From: Sciurus carolinensis
Lineage: Eukaryota; Chordata; Mammalia; Rodentia; Sciuridae
Assembly: GCF_902686445.1 (NCBI RefSeq)
Contig: NC_062221.1
Coordinates: forward strand, 36,658,575 to 36,722,574
Direction of reading: 5' to 3'
DNA: 64,000 bases
In this document: positions 47,605 through 60,790 of the stretch, piece by piece
Layout: each line of letters opens with the position of its first letter
How positions within the stretch are numbered: position 1 is the stretch's first letter
Notes under the pieces: model-generated
Database searches by the model: none
What the model saw: only the letters and a program-made list of their open reading frames with translations
Told to the model about the DNA's origin: nothing
Translations under genes and position numbers: made by a program

Positions 47605-47814
47605 ACATGGAAAAAGTGTTCTTTTTCACTCCATTCTTCTACTGCTAATAGAATACTTCTAGTGTATTCTATTACCCTTTCCTACTGAGAAGATATGTAT
47701 TTAAGGATAACATGGAAAAAGTGTTCTTTTTCACTCCATTCTTCTACTGCTAATAGAATACTTCTAGTGTATTCTATTACCCTTTCCTACTGAGAAGATA
47801 TGTATTTAAGGATA
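47605..47814 (+). repeat. Perfect 105-bp tandem duplication
   Basis: The unit starting 'acatggaaaaagtgttcttt' and ending 'tgtatttaaggata' occurs at 47,605-47,709 and again at 47,710-47,814 with no visible difference. Each unit contains an inverted repeat, TAATAGAATAC, 7-base loop, GTATTCTATTA (47,646-47,674 and 47,751-47,779). Absence of mutations suggests a recent event, or an assembly artefact. Confidence 0.95.
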
Positions 47815-48071
47815 AAATTTCAATAGTTTCCAGTAATATTGTAGCATGCATGATTGCCTTAGACAGGTCTGAAGTTAATAGTTCTACCTACACTAAATGG
47901 TAAAAGACACTGCATTGACATTGACTTCCTCCTTCCCACTTACATGCTAGTGTGCTGGTTATCTGGTTTTAACAAGTTTTGGAAGTCTTAAAGAAACTGT
48001 TACTATGCTTTCTCATTCTTTAAAATTCTAAATACATTGCAACATGTGTAATATTTTTAAAAATAGAATGA

Positions 48072-48215
48072 GGGGCTAGGGTTGTGGCTCAGTGGCAGAG
48101 TGCTTGCCTTGCACATGTGAGGCACTGAGTTAGATCCTCAGTACCACATAAAGATAAATAAGTAAATAAAAATATTGTGTACATCAACAACTAAAAAATA
48201 TTTTAAAAAATTAGA
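48072..48215 (+). mobile_element. ID-type SINE, well preserved
   Basis: 'ggggctagggttgtggctca', 'gtggcagagtgcttgccttg', 'gtgaggcactgagttagatc', 'ctcagtaccacataaagata' and an A-rich tail. This is the squirrel ID monomer without a B1 half. Confidence 0.88.
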
Positions 48216-48244
48216 ATGACAGTTTCATGTTCTGAATTCCACTT

Positions 48245-48450
48245 TCTTTCTTTTTTCTTATTAGTTATACATGATAGAATGTATTTTGACATATTACACA
48301 TATATGGAGTATACTCCATCTCATTCTTCTGGTTGTACATGATGTAAAATTTCATTGTTCATGTAATCCCATATGCAAATAGGAATGTAATGTCCAATTC
48401 ATTCTATCTTTCCTATTCCCATTCCCCCTCCCTTCCCTTCATTGATTTCC
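48245..48450 (-). mobile_element. LINE-1 3' terminus, antisense
   Basis: The plus strand shows 'ttagttatacatgatagaat', 'ctcattcttctggttgtaca' and 'attctatctttcctattccc', the reverse of the squirrel LINE-1 3' UTR end; a short 5'-truncated insertion. Confidence 0.85.
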
Positions 48451-48459
48451 ACTTTCTTC

Positions 48460-49110
48460 TCTTAGAAATACATTCTCCATTGAAACTGTAAAAAAGAGCT
48501 GTGAATAATATAATTTCATTGTTGGTAATATAAAAGTAAAATAAGTTACCTCACTCCTGACAAATTAGAGAACACTGAAGACCACTACTACCCATCTTGA
48601 TTCATAGTGGGGACCCCAGTAATGAAAGACAGACAAGTTCTTTAACTTATGTAGCACTCATCTTGCAGGAAATCTCAATAAAAAGCAGTGATCTGGAACT
48701 GTTGCTTTTATAGTATTATCAACAAATAACAATAAATTTGTTGGGAAATGACCAGACACAGGAAAACTGTTTCAGGTTTCCCAGGATGAGAAACTGTGGA
48801 AATATAGGTGTATGGAAGGAAATAAGTGGAATCAGTTGTATTTGTAAGTTCCTGTAATGTTGTCTCTGGAATGATAAATGTCTAGAGTTGTCTCCAATAA
48901 ATGAAGAATTTGTATTCTTCATTTGAGATAAAAAGGGGAAAAACAGAATTTCCTCCATTGTTTCTTGCTCATTTCTTGCTCAAAAATAGCTTATATCAAG
49001 TGCATGTTTTGGAATGACATATTTTGGTTTTCTTCACTTTTAATACAATGAGATATAGAATTGACTTTGGTGTATCATTATTTGGGTATTAAATAATTCA
49101 TAATATGGGT
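48460..49110. other. No recognised feature
   Basis: Mixed A+T-rich DNA. The minus-strand 79-codon frame at 48,719-48,958 has no family signature. Confidence 0.4.
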
Positions 49111-49112
49111 TT

Positions 49113-49242
49113 TTCTGGGTGCAGTGGCGCACCTTTAGTCCCAGCTACTTGAGACTGAAGCAGGAGGATAACAAGATCCTCTAGACTAGTCTGCATGATA
49201 TAGTGAGACCATGACTCAAAGAAAAAAGAAAAAGAAAGAAAA
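49113..49242 (+). mobile_element. B1-type SINE (left half only)
   Basis: 'tgggtgcagtggcgcacctt', 'tagtcccagctacttgagac', 'gaagcaggaggataacaaga' and 'tagtgagaccatgactcaaa' followed by a GAAA-rich tail. Confidence 0.85.
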
Positions 49243-49249
49243 ATAATGA

Positions 49250-51084
49250 AGGCTTATTTTAGTAGAGCTTATTTTCACTCTGATCTGTTATTTTTGATGG
49301 AGGAACACCATCACAAAGAATCTCAAGAAGTTTGTTGGATTTTTTTCCCTTTCGATTTTCCTCATTAATTATCAAGTCAATTCATAGAGTATGAAATATA
49401 ACCAAGACAACTTTAAATGAAATTTCTCTGATGAGGCAATAAAAATGCAAACCAAATATAAAATGATGCTCAGGTTTTGTTTGCTTTTACTTTTGAGAGA
49501 ACACATTTCCTCTTAGTGTCCACCACAGGAACGCACACCTCAAATCTTTGTGTATATATCCATATGTATATACATATACATATGTATACATACTTACATG
49601 CATATATATCTATAAATAGGGATACATAATGGTGCATAATATAATCCATCAAAAGAAGTTTTCTTTCACTTTTAACATTTTCTTCAATCCCAAAGAATTT
49701 GATCCTATATGGACTTCATGAAATATGAAGAACAGAAATGACACTAGATTCCTACATGTTACTTGTTTCTATTTATCACTGTGTAATGGAATTATTCTTA
49801 TAATACTTTGACAGATGACCATCCCTCTACTTGTGGTAGACAACTGACTATACATATTAACTGCTCATTTAATTCCCAAATTTCTCTAGTTACTGAACTA
49901 GGATATCAGATTTATTGATTTTTTGTTATCATTATTTTGTCTTTGTTTCAACAATCAGTACTTTCAAAAGAAGACCATAGTGAATGACTTGAAATTATAA
50001 GTACATAAATTGAGAAATATGCCTTGCAGAGTAATAATTCACTAGAGAGATTTTAGATAGAGCAAGCTAACTTCAATAGGCCACTTTATTTTTACAAATG
50101 GAAAAGAAATCTTTATTCCTATGTTAGTTGCTAAGTGTATTTTTTCCAATCTAATATATCAAAAAGAAACCAAAAACACTAGCATATTATAGTGTATTAA
50201 TTTAGAATGTGAGCTTTGACATTGGATCATTTCAGGTAGAATCTGACTCAGTACTTACTAGATTTACCTAGTAGGTCTTGGGAAAATATTTGCACATTTT
50301 ACTTATTTGTAAACTAGAATGCAGTGATATTTTCATAATAGGATTTTGTGGAAATAATAAAGTAACATTTGTAAAAGATTTAGCACAATTCTTAGCTGTT
50401 ATGGTGTTGAAAGATGATTAATAGAAACTACTCCATGATTTTTTTGTATCATCTTACAAAAGAAAATTTGATTCTCAGGGGGTATAATAGAAAAAACTTA
50501 ACAGCATACGATTTGGATTCATTGTAGCAGCATTTATATTTATATACTAAAATCAACATTAGTAAAGGCTTACTCTTGTGCTTGATCTAATTTAGTTTTC
50601 ATAAATGCTAACCATAACCAATTTTATGGAAACACCTATGAGATTCACTATTTGACAGGAAAGTCAGTTGGCAAAAATATATATATAGGTAAATAGAAAT
50701 AATATTTAGTATACAGGAATATTACATTTTAAATTATGATTTATTCTAAAAATATGAGAAAGAAATAACTAGTCTCAAATTCATAAATTAGTAAAAATGG
50801 TAAAAATCAGTGAATTTGACATCTATTCAAAGATATTCATTAAAATCAGCATAATAAACGAGAGGAGAAGGAAAAATAAAAAGTATAGATAGAAATGAGT
50901 ATATGAAAAAGGGTGAAATAACAGAGTGATCAACAACATTCAAAGGGTCATGAAGATACTAATAACAATGATAGGGAATGATAAAGAAGCAAAAAAGAGA
51001 AAACACAGATAACTGATTTTAAGACAGAAAATAGAAAACCACCACAAATCCACAAACATTGAAAAGGTAACATGGAGAAAAAAG

Positions 51085-51126
<42 letters not shown>

Positions 51127-51330
51127 TTTAAAAAGCCACATATTCTAGCATATTATACATATTCATCTTAGAAGACTGTAACCTGATAAATTTAACAAAT
51201 CATATCATATTAATAAAAATGCTCCTCACATAAAATTACAGAAATGTATGATAAATTCACAAATGAATTCAGCTAAACATTGAAAAGATAATAATATCAA
51301 TATAATATGAATATTTTAATTAAAATTATT
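49250..51330. other. A+T-rich intergenic DNA with simple repeats
   Basis: It contains a TATG/TATA-rich stretch (about 49,548-49,615) and a perfect (AT)n run of about 35 bases (51,085-51,120). No gene or transposon was recognised in the remainder. Confidence 0.5.
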
Positions 51331-51334
51331 CACC

Positions 51335-51685
51335 AGTTTGCTTTCTGTGGTTTCAGCTACCCATGACCAAACAAACTGAAAACTACAGTAAGTGGAAAAT
51401 TATAGAAGTAAACACATGATGCTTCAACTTTTGTGTTGTTATGAGAAATTTGATAAAATCTCAGACTGTTCTGTCCTGCCCAGAGCATGACTCATTCCTT
51501 TGTTCAGCAAATCCATTGTGTGTGACAACCACCAATAGTGGCTTAGTAGTTGTGTGGGTTATCAGATTGATTGGCCCAGTATCACAGTGTTTGTAGACAT
51601 GGATTTGGTAGTATCCACAATTTCAGGCATTCACTCAGGGTCTTGGAATGCTTACAGTGGGGGAGGTACCTGAAATGTGTAATGA
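51335..51685 (+). mobile_element. Tigger-like (pogo/mariner group) DNA transposon, internally deleted
   Basis: 'agtttgctttctgtggtttc', 'agctacccatgaccaa', 'ctcattcctttgttcagcaa', 'ggttatcagattgattggcc', 'gtatcacagtgtttgta' and the end 'tcagggtcttggaatgctta' follow the order seen in Tigger-family elements, with the transposase gene missing. The subfamily was not determined. Confidence 0.7.
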
Positions 51686-51689
51686 AAAA

Positions 51690-52650
51690 TGTAACGAATG
51701 ATGATTCGTTCTTGATTAAAAGATCTCCACGCTAAATATTAATGTGGAAAATGTATTTATTTAATAGATTTTCTGCAAAAAAAGTAAAGCATACATATAC
51801 ACAAGTTGAGCACTGAAAGCTTACATTTGATAACAAGAAAAAGATATCAATGCCTGCTAACATCACTTCTATGCATAATTTGGTTTTAGTCACATAGTAT
51901 AAAAAGGAATAAAGAAAGTCAGGATTAAAAGTATAAATTTATTTTCAACTGATATGATTATATATATATTGATAACCATATACATGTATAAGTATAAAAC
52001 TCAAAGAATCTAGAAGTAAACTACAAGGGAATTGTTCAAGGATTCTAATTATCATGTTACTGATAAAACTAATTTTTTATTTCTTGATTCTAGAAATATG
52101 AAATAACAAATAATAAAATGACTAATGCTAACAAATATAAGGAAACTCAACATAATTTCTATAATTTTGTTGATACATTAGAGAAGGCAAAATAAATGGA
52201 ACTGTTTCATATTCATATTCATTTTCATGAATTGCAAGAATCCAATATAACACAAATGTTCAAAATTTTCAATTAGTTTTTCATTTCAAGTTAAATTCAA
52301 GTCCCACGAGGGGTACATGTATGTGTAAGAGAAATGCAGAGAGAGAATTGGATATGAAAGTACAAATGAAGAATAGTCAAAACTTGATATAAAGGAAAAG
52401 CAAATGGGACTTGCTTTATATTCATCAACATATAGATAAAATGGCAAAATGAAACAATTCAGAAGACTGAAAAATACATGTATGTTTGCTTAATATAAAA
52501 GGAGATTATTTCAAATCATGGTATTATTTCATGGATTATTTCAGATCAGAGAGATAAAAGAATGTAAAGGGAAAACTATTAAATTTTAGCATAATAATTG
52601 TATGTTATGTGTATTATCTATAACATTTTTTCAACCTCAGTGTATATTAG
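51690..52650. other. No recognised feature
   Basis: A+T-rich DNA, with 'tatatatatattgataacc' near 51,960. No gene or repeat could be assigned. Confidence 0.4.
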
Positions 52651-52654
52651 ACAA

Positions 52655-52915
52655 GGCACTGCTATAGTTTGAGTTTATAGTTTGAGTGTCTCAGAATTGC
52701 ATATGGGCTGCACTTTTGCCTCAACTGCATGCACCCACATGACCTTTCTGCTTCCATAAAGTTGTATAGCCGTACTAGGCCCTCATCAGATCCTGCTACC
52801 CAGTCTTGAGATTTTCTATCCTCCAGAACTGTGAGACAAAATAAACTTCTTTTTATAGTAATATACCCTAAATCAGATATTCTGATGTAGCAACAGAAAA
52901 TTAACACACTAAAAT
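52655..52915 (+). mobile_element. MaLR-like LTR fragment
   Basis: 'ctgctatagtttgagtttat' (LTR start type), 'gatcctgctacccagtcttg', 'cctccagaactgtgagacaa', 'aataaacttctttttatag' and 'gtagcaacagaaaattaaca' give a shortened MaLR LTR with AATAAA. Confidence 0.75.
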
Positions 52916-52919
52916 ATAA

Positions 52920-54150
52920 ACATTAGAGTAGATTCATATATTCAAATGCATTTTTCCCAAAAACTTCTGTAATTCAAATCACAGCAGAAACAATATGAAG
53001 GGCAAGATAAAAAAAATGATAAAATATATTTGTAAGAAATTAACAGAATATTGTAAATTCCTAAAAATAAATGGGGAAAATATAAATATCACAACATCAA
53101 AGGCAAAAAATTTAATTGAAATATTGTATCTCAATGAAGAAATCTAAATACCCAAGAAAGTTCTACAAGGTACCTTAGTTGTAATAGAAAAGCATATAAA
53201 AACCACAATAAGATATATATCATCATAAATCAGCAAAAACTGTTTAATTCTGAAAATACTAAGCAAAGAAGTGGAGTGAGAACGTGAGCACTCTTACATA
53301 TGACTATTAGTTTACTTGCTTTAAAGATATTGAAACACTATTTGGCATTGTAAAGTAAAATTAAAGACACAAAAGCTGTAATGATTAATAATTCCACTCT
53401 TAGGAATAACCGTAGAGAAATCCTTGTACACCGATGCCAGGATTTAAGTACAAGAAAAGTTCATAGATATATTATTTATTATTGTCAAAACTTTATACAA
53501 ACTCTAAGCAGGTGGAAAATGGATAAATAAATTATTATAGAGTATATGAAAGTATGACAACTAGAATAAATGAAACAAAGCAATAAGCAACATGTGTAAC
53601 ACAATATTTATTGAAAATATATGCAATATGATTAAACTTACGTAATGCTTGAAAGATTATGAACACAGTTTTAAAATACATATACTTAGAAATAAAAAGC
53701 ATGACTTCATTAACATCAAAATAAACAGAATAGTTCTGGGAAATAGTTCATTTCCCAGAACTTTGTTTTCAGAGAGGACAATTGAGAAACTTCCATGGTG
53801 ATGCTGACAATTTATTTCTTGAAATAGGAGAATGAATTACTGTTTGCTTTTCTTTATTCTAAAAACTCCACGAATATATTTTGTATATCACATTAAAAAT
53901 TGATGAATAAAATAAATTTCAAACATTTTAATTACAGAATCTGCAAGTCTCTTAGGTATACTGTACCCATTATTTATGAAGCCAGTTATATTGTCTTTAT
54001 TTTATATAACTCTGGATGAGTTCCATGATGGAAATAAACCTATAATGACACCTTTTTATGATCCTTGTCTAATTAACTAAATGAAGCAAAAAAAGAAAAA
54101 GGATGTATTTCAGATTCTTATGAATAAAATAAATTATAAATAAAAGAACT
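52920..54150. other. A+T-rich intergenic DNA; possible worn LINE-1
   Basis: Phrases such as 'gaatattgtaaattcctaa' and 'aagtggagtgagaacgtgag' around 53,000-53,650 are compatible with a very old LINE-1 3' region ('ccactcttaggaataaccgt', 'atgccaggatttaagtac'), but identification is uncertain. Confidence 0.4.
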
Positions 54151-54154
54151 TTTA

Positions 54155-54362
54155 TTTTATTTTATTTTTGGTACCAGAGATTGAAACCACGGATGCTTAA
54201 CCACTGAGTTACATCCCAGCCTTTTATATATATATTTTATTAGAGACAGGGTCTCTCTGAGTTACTAAGTGTCTCACTAAGTTGCTGGTCTTTGAAATCC
54301 TCCTGCCTGAGGCCCCAGAGCAGCTGGGATTACAGGTGTGCGCCACTGTGCCCAGCAAGAAT
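54155..54362 (-). mobile_element. B1-ID SINE, antisense, nearly full length
   Basis: On the plus strand: 'ggtaccagagattgaaacca', 'taaccactgagttacatccc', 'gagacagggtctctctgagt' and 'gctgggattacaggtgtgcg'. The A-rich tail is the T-rich run just before it. Confidence 0.9.
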
Positions 54363-54364
54363 TT

Positions 54365-55845
54365 TGATATTTATTGTCAGATCAATTTGCTGATTCTGTG
54401 ACACAGAACACCAGGTCTAAAATTGTGGCAGAGGTAGTAATGTATGAGGTTCTTGTTCTAGCCTCTGGAACATAAAAATGTTAATTTCATTATGAGGAAA
54501 CCAGTCTCAGAACTAAATAAGGAGTTAAGAATCCCTCCTGTTAGAATATTCTTATTCAGTACTTGAACATTTTAATATTTCTAATGGAATCTGAATTAAT
54601 ATGTCAATGGCAAAGGTTTAAAAGTATAAATAATATAACATCTGTTAATTATATACTTGGTTTTTAGAAATTTCATCTAACAAATAAAACTGCTAATCTG
54701 AAAAAAAAAAATCAAATGAGAACCTTGTCAGAAAAGATCAGTGACAAGAAACAAGAAAAGTAACTAATTTTAGATCATAATAAATAAAAATAAATAACAC
54801 TGAATATACATGGGTAGCACCTTAAACTAGTGACCTTTATCTTTAAAAAAATACTCCTTGCAAACACTTTTGAGTCTACAGGTTGGTTACACCCGCCTAG
54901 TTCTGGTTACACGAATGTGATACAATTCTGCAAGCAGCCATAGCTGTCATCTCTTATGTATGAGAGTTTGCTTGTAGTATATGCGTGACAATACTTGCCT
55001 GATGTAACTTTAAATTAGTAGGAAGTATGTATTTTTGTCATTATGTCCAATGGGTTATTAAGAATTTCCCATGATTCTGGTTTTATAATTATTTTCTCTC
55101 CCTACCCTCTATATGGTGCCTTGCAGGTAGCTATTCGTAAATTCAATTTTATATAAATTTATTGCTTAAAATATGGAATAAAAGGGGATTTCACATGGAG
55201 CAATGTATTTTATTTACAAACCTACTCAGTAAATAAATACTGGACTGAGACACTCCATTCAAATATAATTCTCTAATGGGCACAATTAATTTCAATGCCA
55301 CTGTGCACTAAGAGGGTGGATTTGCTGACTTAGAGAGAGAGAATACAATTAATCATTCCTCAGCAGCTACTAAATTTGTTTAAAAGTGTGTCTTACTCAA
55401 AATAGCTTATATAGAGAAGTAAATCACTTCAACTATTCTAAATTTTATTAAGTGCTATCCTTATTATATTAAACTAATCAATTTTGAGTTCTTAAATCCC
55501 TCATGGGTCACTCTTCTTATATTCTAGAAGAAAAATGATCAGAGAATTCTCAGTATCATATAACTACCTTATTTTAGACCTTCAAAAAATTAGGATAATA
55601 CCTATTTAGTGTTTCTCATATGAAGAATAGTCCAAGGTATAGAATAATTATGAACATTTATATACATCATAAATTATAAAAGTAATTTTAGCCTGTCTAT
55701 ACTTGCTAGTATTTCATCTCTTAACTTACAATTATAATTAGTATTCACATATAACTTTTATTGTACATACAGTATTATAGAGATTATGAAAGTATGATGT
55801 CTAATTGTTATCTATGTATTATGATTATTCAATTATATTAGCTAT
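54365..55845. other. A+T-rich intergenic DNA; nothing recognised
   Basis: No coding or repeat signature was assigned. 'ggttggttacacccgcctag' followed by 'ttctggttacacgaatgtg' (about 54,882-54,919) has a repeated 'ggttacac' but belongs to no element I recognise. Confidence 0.4.
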
Positions 55846-56784
55846 ATAAGTCAATGCATGTTCTAATTGTATCTAAACTCCCTTTAATCCTTTCTTACCT
55901 TCCCTCTCTCCTCCTTTATCCCCCTTCTCCTTCCCTAATAGGCTATCTCTGTTTTCCAGTTAACTTTTTTCTTTGAGTTTCCTCGTATGAAAGAAAACAT
56001 GCAATCACTTATCTTCACTTGTCTTTAACATAATCATCTTCAGTCCCATCAATTTCCTGCAAATGACATGATTTCTTTATTCTTTATAATTGAATAAAAC
56101 TCAATTGTGCATACATATTTGTTAATCCATTCATGTGCTGATGAATCTAAGTGGATTACATATCTTGTTTTCTGTGTGCAGGTATCTGTTTCATATGCTT
56201 ATTTCATTCCCTCAGTTTTGCAGTCAGGAATGGTATAGCTAGACTGTAGGGTATATATATTTTTATTTTTTTGAAGAATCTCCATACTGTGTTCCACAGT
56301 TACTTTTCTAATTTACATTTCCACCAACAGTGTACACATTTTTTTAATCTTCATCATATTCTCTTCAGAAGCATCTTTTTATAATATCTCTTCTAACTGC
56401 AGTGAAATAGAATAATTTCTACATCGTCTTTTGTACTTCTTACTTATTCAGATGATTTGTCAATTTATTGATTGTATTGTTCTTTGTTCTTACATTCCCT
56501 AAGTTCTTTATGTATTCTGGATATTAATCCTTTGTCAGATGAATAGCAGGCAAAAATTTCTCACATTCTGCAGTTTGTCTCTTGACTGTGTTGATTATTT
56601 TCTTTGCAGCACAGAGGCTTTTAGATTTGATGTAATCCCATTTGTCAATTATTATTTCCTGAGCAATTAGAGTCCTATTTAGGATACGATTGCCTGTATG
56701 GATATCTTGAAATGCTTACCCTGTATTTTCATCCTGTAGTTTCAAGGTTTCCTGACTTACAGAGGGTCCTTGATCCATTTTGAG

Positions 56785-56822
56785 GAAGGAAGGAAAGAAA
56801 GAAAGGGAGAGAAAGAAAGAAA

Positions 56823-56894
<72 letters not shown>

Positions 56895-56913
56895 AGGAAG
56901 GAAGGAAAGAGAG

Positions 56914-56944
<31 letters not shown>

Positions 56945-56945
56945 G
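56785..56945 (+). repeat. (GAAA)n microsatellite inside LINE-1
   Basis: About 160 bases of GAAA tetranucleotides with a few GGAA and GAGA units near 56,894-56,915. It produces spurious Lys/Arg/Glu-rich and Ser/Phe/Leu-rich open frames. It replaces or expands an A-rich spot in the LINE-1 ORF2 region. Confidence 0.95.
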
Positions 56946-57972
56946 TTTCTTCAAGGATTTTATCAGGAAAGCATGTTAAATTTTGTCAGAGTTTTTCTAT
57001 ACATAGATATGATCATGGAATTTTTATCCTTTGCTTCTATTGAGATGCTGCATTACATTTATTGATTTACACATCTTGAATCATTCTCGAATCTTTGGAT
57101 GGAATCAAACTTTACATTGGGTATGGTCTTTTCAATGTGCTCTTGAATTTAATTTTTAAGCATTTTATTGAGATTTTTTTGCATATGTGTTTATGAAGAA
57201 CATATCTATAGAGTTTTATTAGTTCTGCTCTTATCTGATTTTGTTGGTAGGGTGATGCAGCCTTTGTAGAATAAGTTTGGAAAGATTTCTTCCCTTTCTA
57301 CTTTAGGAAACAGTTTGCAAATAATTGTATTAGTTCTTTAAAAGTTTGATAAAATTCAGGAGTGAATACATCTATTCCTGGAATACTTTTTATTACTGCT
57401 TCAATCTCACTGCTTGTTATTTCTGTTTAGTTTCCCCTACCTTGGTTCATTCTGGGAAAATCATATATATTAATGTCTTTTAGACTTTTCCAGTTAGCTG
57501 GCATAAAAATTTTCAAAGTAGTTCTTAATGATACTGTGGATTGTAGTGGTGTCTGTTGTAATATCACCTTTTCTGCTAATAATTTTATTTATATGGGTCT
57601 TTTATTTCTTTCTTTTGATTCGATTGGGTAAGACTTTTCAATTTTGTCTTTTCAAAAAATCAAATCTATCATTGTTTTAGCCTACATCTCATTTATTTCT
57701 GCTGATTTTTATTATTTCTTTCCTTCTACTGATTTGGGGTTTGGTTTGTTCCTGATTGTCTAAGAGGTTGAGATGCATGATTAGGTTGTTTACTTGAAGT
57801 TTCTCTTTCTTTTATATAGATACTCAGCTATCAAATCCCTCTTAATAACTACTTTCACTATAGCACATAGATTCTGGTGTGTTGTATTCCCATTTCATTT
57901 GATACTAGAAATCTTTTAATTTCTTCCCTTATTTTTTCAATCACCATCTCTTTATTTAAAAGTGTATTGAAT

Positions 57973-58190
57973 GCCAGCTGGTCTTGATGGCACATGCCTG
58001 CAATTCCAACTTCTCAGGAGACTGAGGCATTGGGATCATAAGTTCAAGGCCATCTTGGGCAACTTAGCCAGATCATGTCTCAAAATGAATTTTAAAAGGG
58101 GTTGGGAATAAAGCTCATTGGTAAAACATTTGCCTAGAATGCATGAGGTCTTGGGTTTGAACCCTAGTAACCCCCACCCAACATATACAC
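57973..58190 (+). mobile_element. B1-ID SINE, full length
   Basis: 'gccagctggtcttgatggca', 'catgcctgcaattccaactt', 'ggggttgggaataaagctca', 'atttgcctagaatgcatgag' and 'tttgaaccctagtaac'. It is inserted in the minus-strand LINE-1, which resumes at about 58,191. Confidence 0.88.
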
Positions 58191-58329
58191 GAAAGTGACT
58201 AGTTCAATTTCCAGGTGTTTGTTTAATTACCATAGTTTTTCCTGGTTTTGATTTCTACTTTTATTTCATTATGAGATAATAATATACAAGAAAATATTTG
58301 AATTTTTTATGTTCATTAAGGCTTATTGT

Positions 58330-58770
58330 TTTAGTCAGATTTTTTTGACATTCTGACCAAAAGACCTAACAAGAACAATTAAAAGAGGAAGAATTTATTT
58401 TGGAGCTCATGATGTCTGGGTTCCTAGATGGCCAAATGCATTCCTCAGAGCCTGAGGCAAGGTAGAACATCATGGCAGAAGAGTCTGCTGCAGGGGTAAT
58501 CTGACAACAGGAAGCAAAGAAAGAAACTCTCCTCACCTTGGAAAAAACACTTATGTCAAAGACTTGTCCCCAGGGGACCACCTCCTCCAACCACACCTTA
58601 TTGGCCTACAGCTACCAGTTAATCTCTATCAGGGGATTAATTCACTAATTAGGTTAAGGTTCTCATAACCCAATATTTTCACCTCTAAACTTTCTTGCTT
58701 GGTTTCACAAATGAGCTTTTGGAGGACACCTTACGCTTAAACCATAAAGCTTGCTTTGGTCTAAAATATC
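58330..58770 (-). mobile_element. LTR of MaLR-like type, antisense
   Basis: 'gttttagtcagattttttt', 'caaaagacctaacaagaaca', 'gaatttattttggagctcat', 'aggggaccacctcctccaac' and 'aggttctcataacccaatat' are the reverse of a MaLR-like LTR. It is inserted in the minus-strand LINE-1. Confidence 0.6.
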
Positions 58771-58796
58771 TTTATTATTATTTTTCTTTTTTTTGA

Positions 58797-59612
<816 letters not shown>

Positions 59613-60120
59613 ATTATTTTTAAAAAAATTCCATGAGCTGATTCTGAAGCAGTTCAATGAACTTTTCTGTAGATGTCTCTTAAATCCCCTTATCGATAGT
59701 GTAATTTAACTCACATTTCTTTGTTGAATTTTCATCTAGAATATCTATCTACCAATGAGCGTGGCATATTGAAGTCATCCCCATCATTGTACTGGTGTCT
59801 GTCTCTTCTTTTATGTCCAGTAATGTTTGCTTTACAAAACTGGGGGGTCTGATGTTCTGTACATATATAATTAGAATCATTAAATCTCCTAGATGAATTT
59901 TTTCCTTTACCATTGTGTACTGATATTTGTTGTCTTTTCTGAATGATTTTGGTTTGTCTGTTTTTTGGATATAAGAATGACTTTTCCTTATTGCTTTTGG
60001 ATTCCATTTTCTTGGAACATCATTTTACATCCTTTCACTTTCAGTCTGTGTCTTTGCAGGTTAGGTGGGTTTCTTGCAGACAGTAAATTGTTGGTGTCCT
60101 TTTAAAATCTAATTAGCCAA

Positions 60121-60286
60121 AAGAGTGGGTGGGAGGGGTGGGGGGAAGGGAAAAAATAACAGAATGAATCAAACAACATTACCCTGTGTAAATTTATGAT
60201 TACACAAATGGTATGCCTTTACTCCATGTATAAACAGAGAAACAACACGTATCCCATTTGTTTACAATAAAAAAAAAAAGAAAGAA
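60121..60286 (+). mobile_element. Very short LINE-1 3' end with perfect 17-bp target duplication
   Basis: The 166-bp insert runs from 'aagagtgggtgggaggggtg' through 'acagaatgaatcaaacaaca' to an A-rich tail with AATAAA. 'aaaatctaattagccaa' flanks it exactly (60,104-60,120 and 60,287-60,303). The left junction context 'ccttttaaaatct' matches the LINE-1 endonuclease site TTTT/AAAA. Confidence 0.92.
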
Positions 60287-60679
60287 AAAATCTAATTAGC
60301 CAATCTTCATTCTTTAATTAGAGAATTAAGGTCACTTATATTCATGTTTATCATTAAAATGTAGGTGCTAGTTCATGTCATTTTGAGTTTTTTCTTTCTT
60401 ATTGTTTTGAATAATCCATGTTTGTTTCTTTCTCCCTTGTTGATCTTTGAGAATGAATAATCTATTTAGCTAATAATGTTTGCTTCTTTTCTAGTTATCA
60501 TTTATGTACTCTTCTAGAGGAATTTATTTTTTCCTATTCTTATGATTATGTTTATCTTGCTTCCTCTTGTGGGTTAGAATTCCTTTAAGTATCTTCTGTA
60601 ATTCTGGTTTTATGTTCATGAATTCTTTTATTTCATACTCATCTTTGAGGTTTATTTCTCTTTAAATTTTGAGAGATAA

Positions 60680-60790
60680 GAGCTGGGCATGTAGCTCATT
60701 GGTAGTGCCTTTGCCTCACATGCACAAAGCCCTGGGTTAATTCCCCAGAACTGGAGAAAAGGGATAAAAGAAAAGAAAAAGAAAGAATTC
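60680..60790 (+). mobile_element. ID-type SINE
   Basis: 'gagctgggcatgtagctcat', 'tggtagtgcctttgcctcac', 'gcacaaagccctgggttaat' and 'tccccagaactggag' followed by a GAAA-rich tail. Confidence 0.88.

Noticed and set aside
51085..51120. Perfect AT run as a possible origin or cruciform
   Set aside because: A simple dinucleotide repeat fully explains it; nothing else suggests an origin.
56757..57043. Lys/Arg/Glu-rich and Phe/Leu/Ser-rich frames
   Set aside because: They are translations of the (GAAA)n tract inside a LINE-1.
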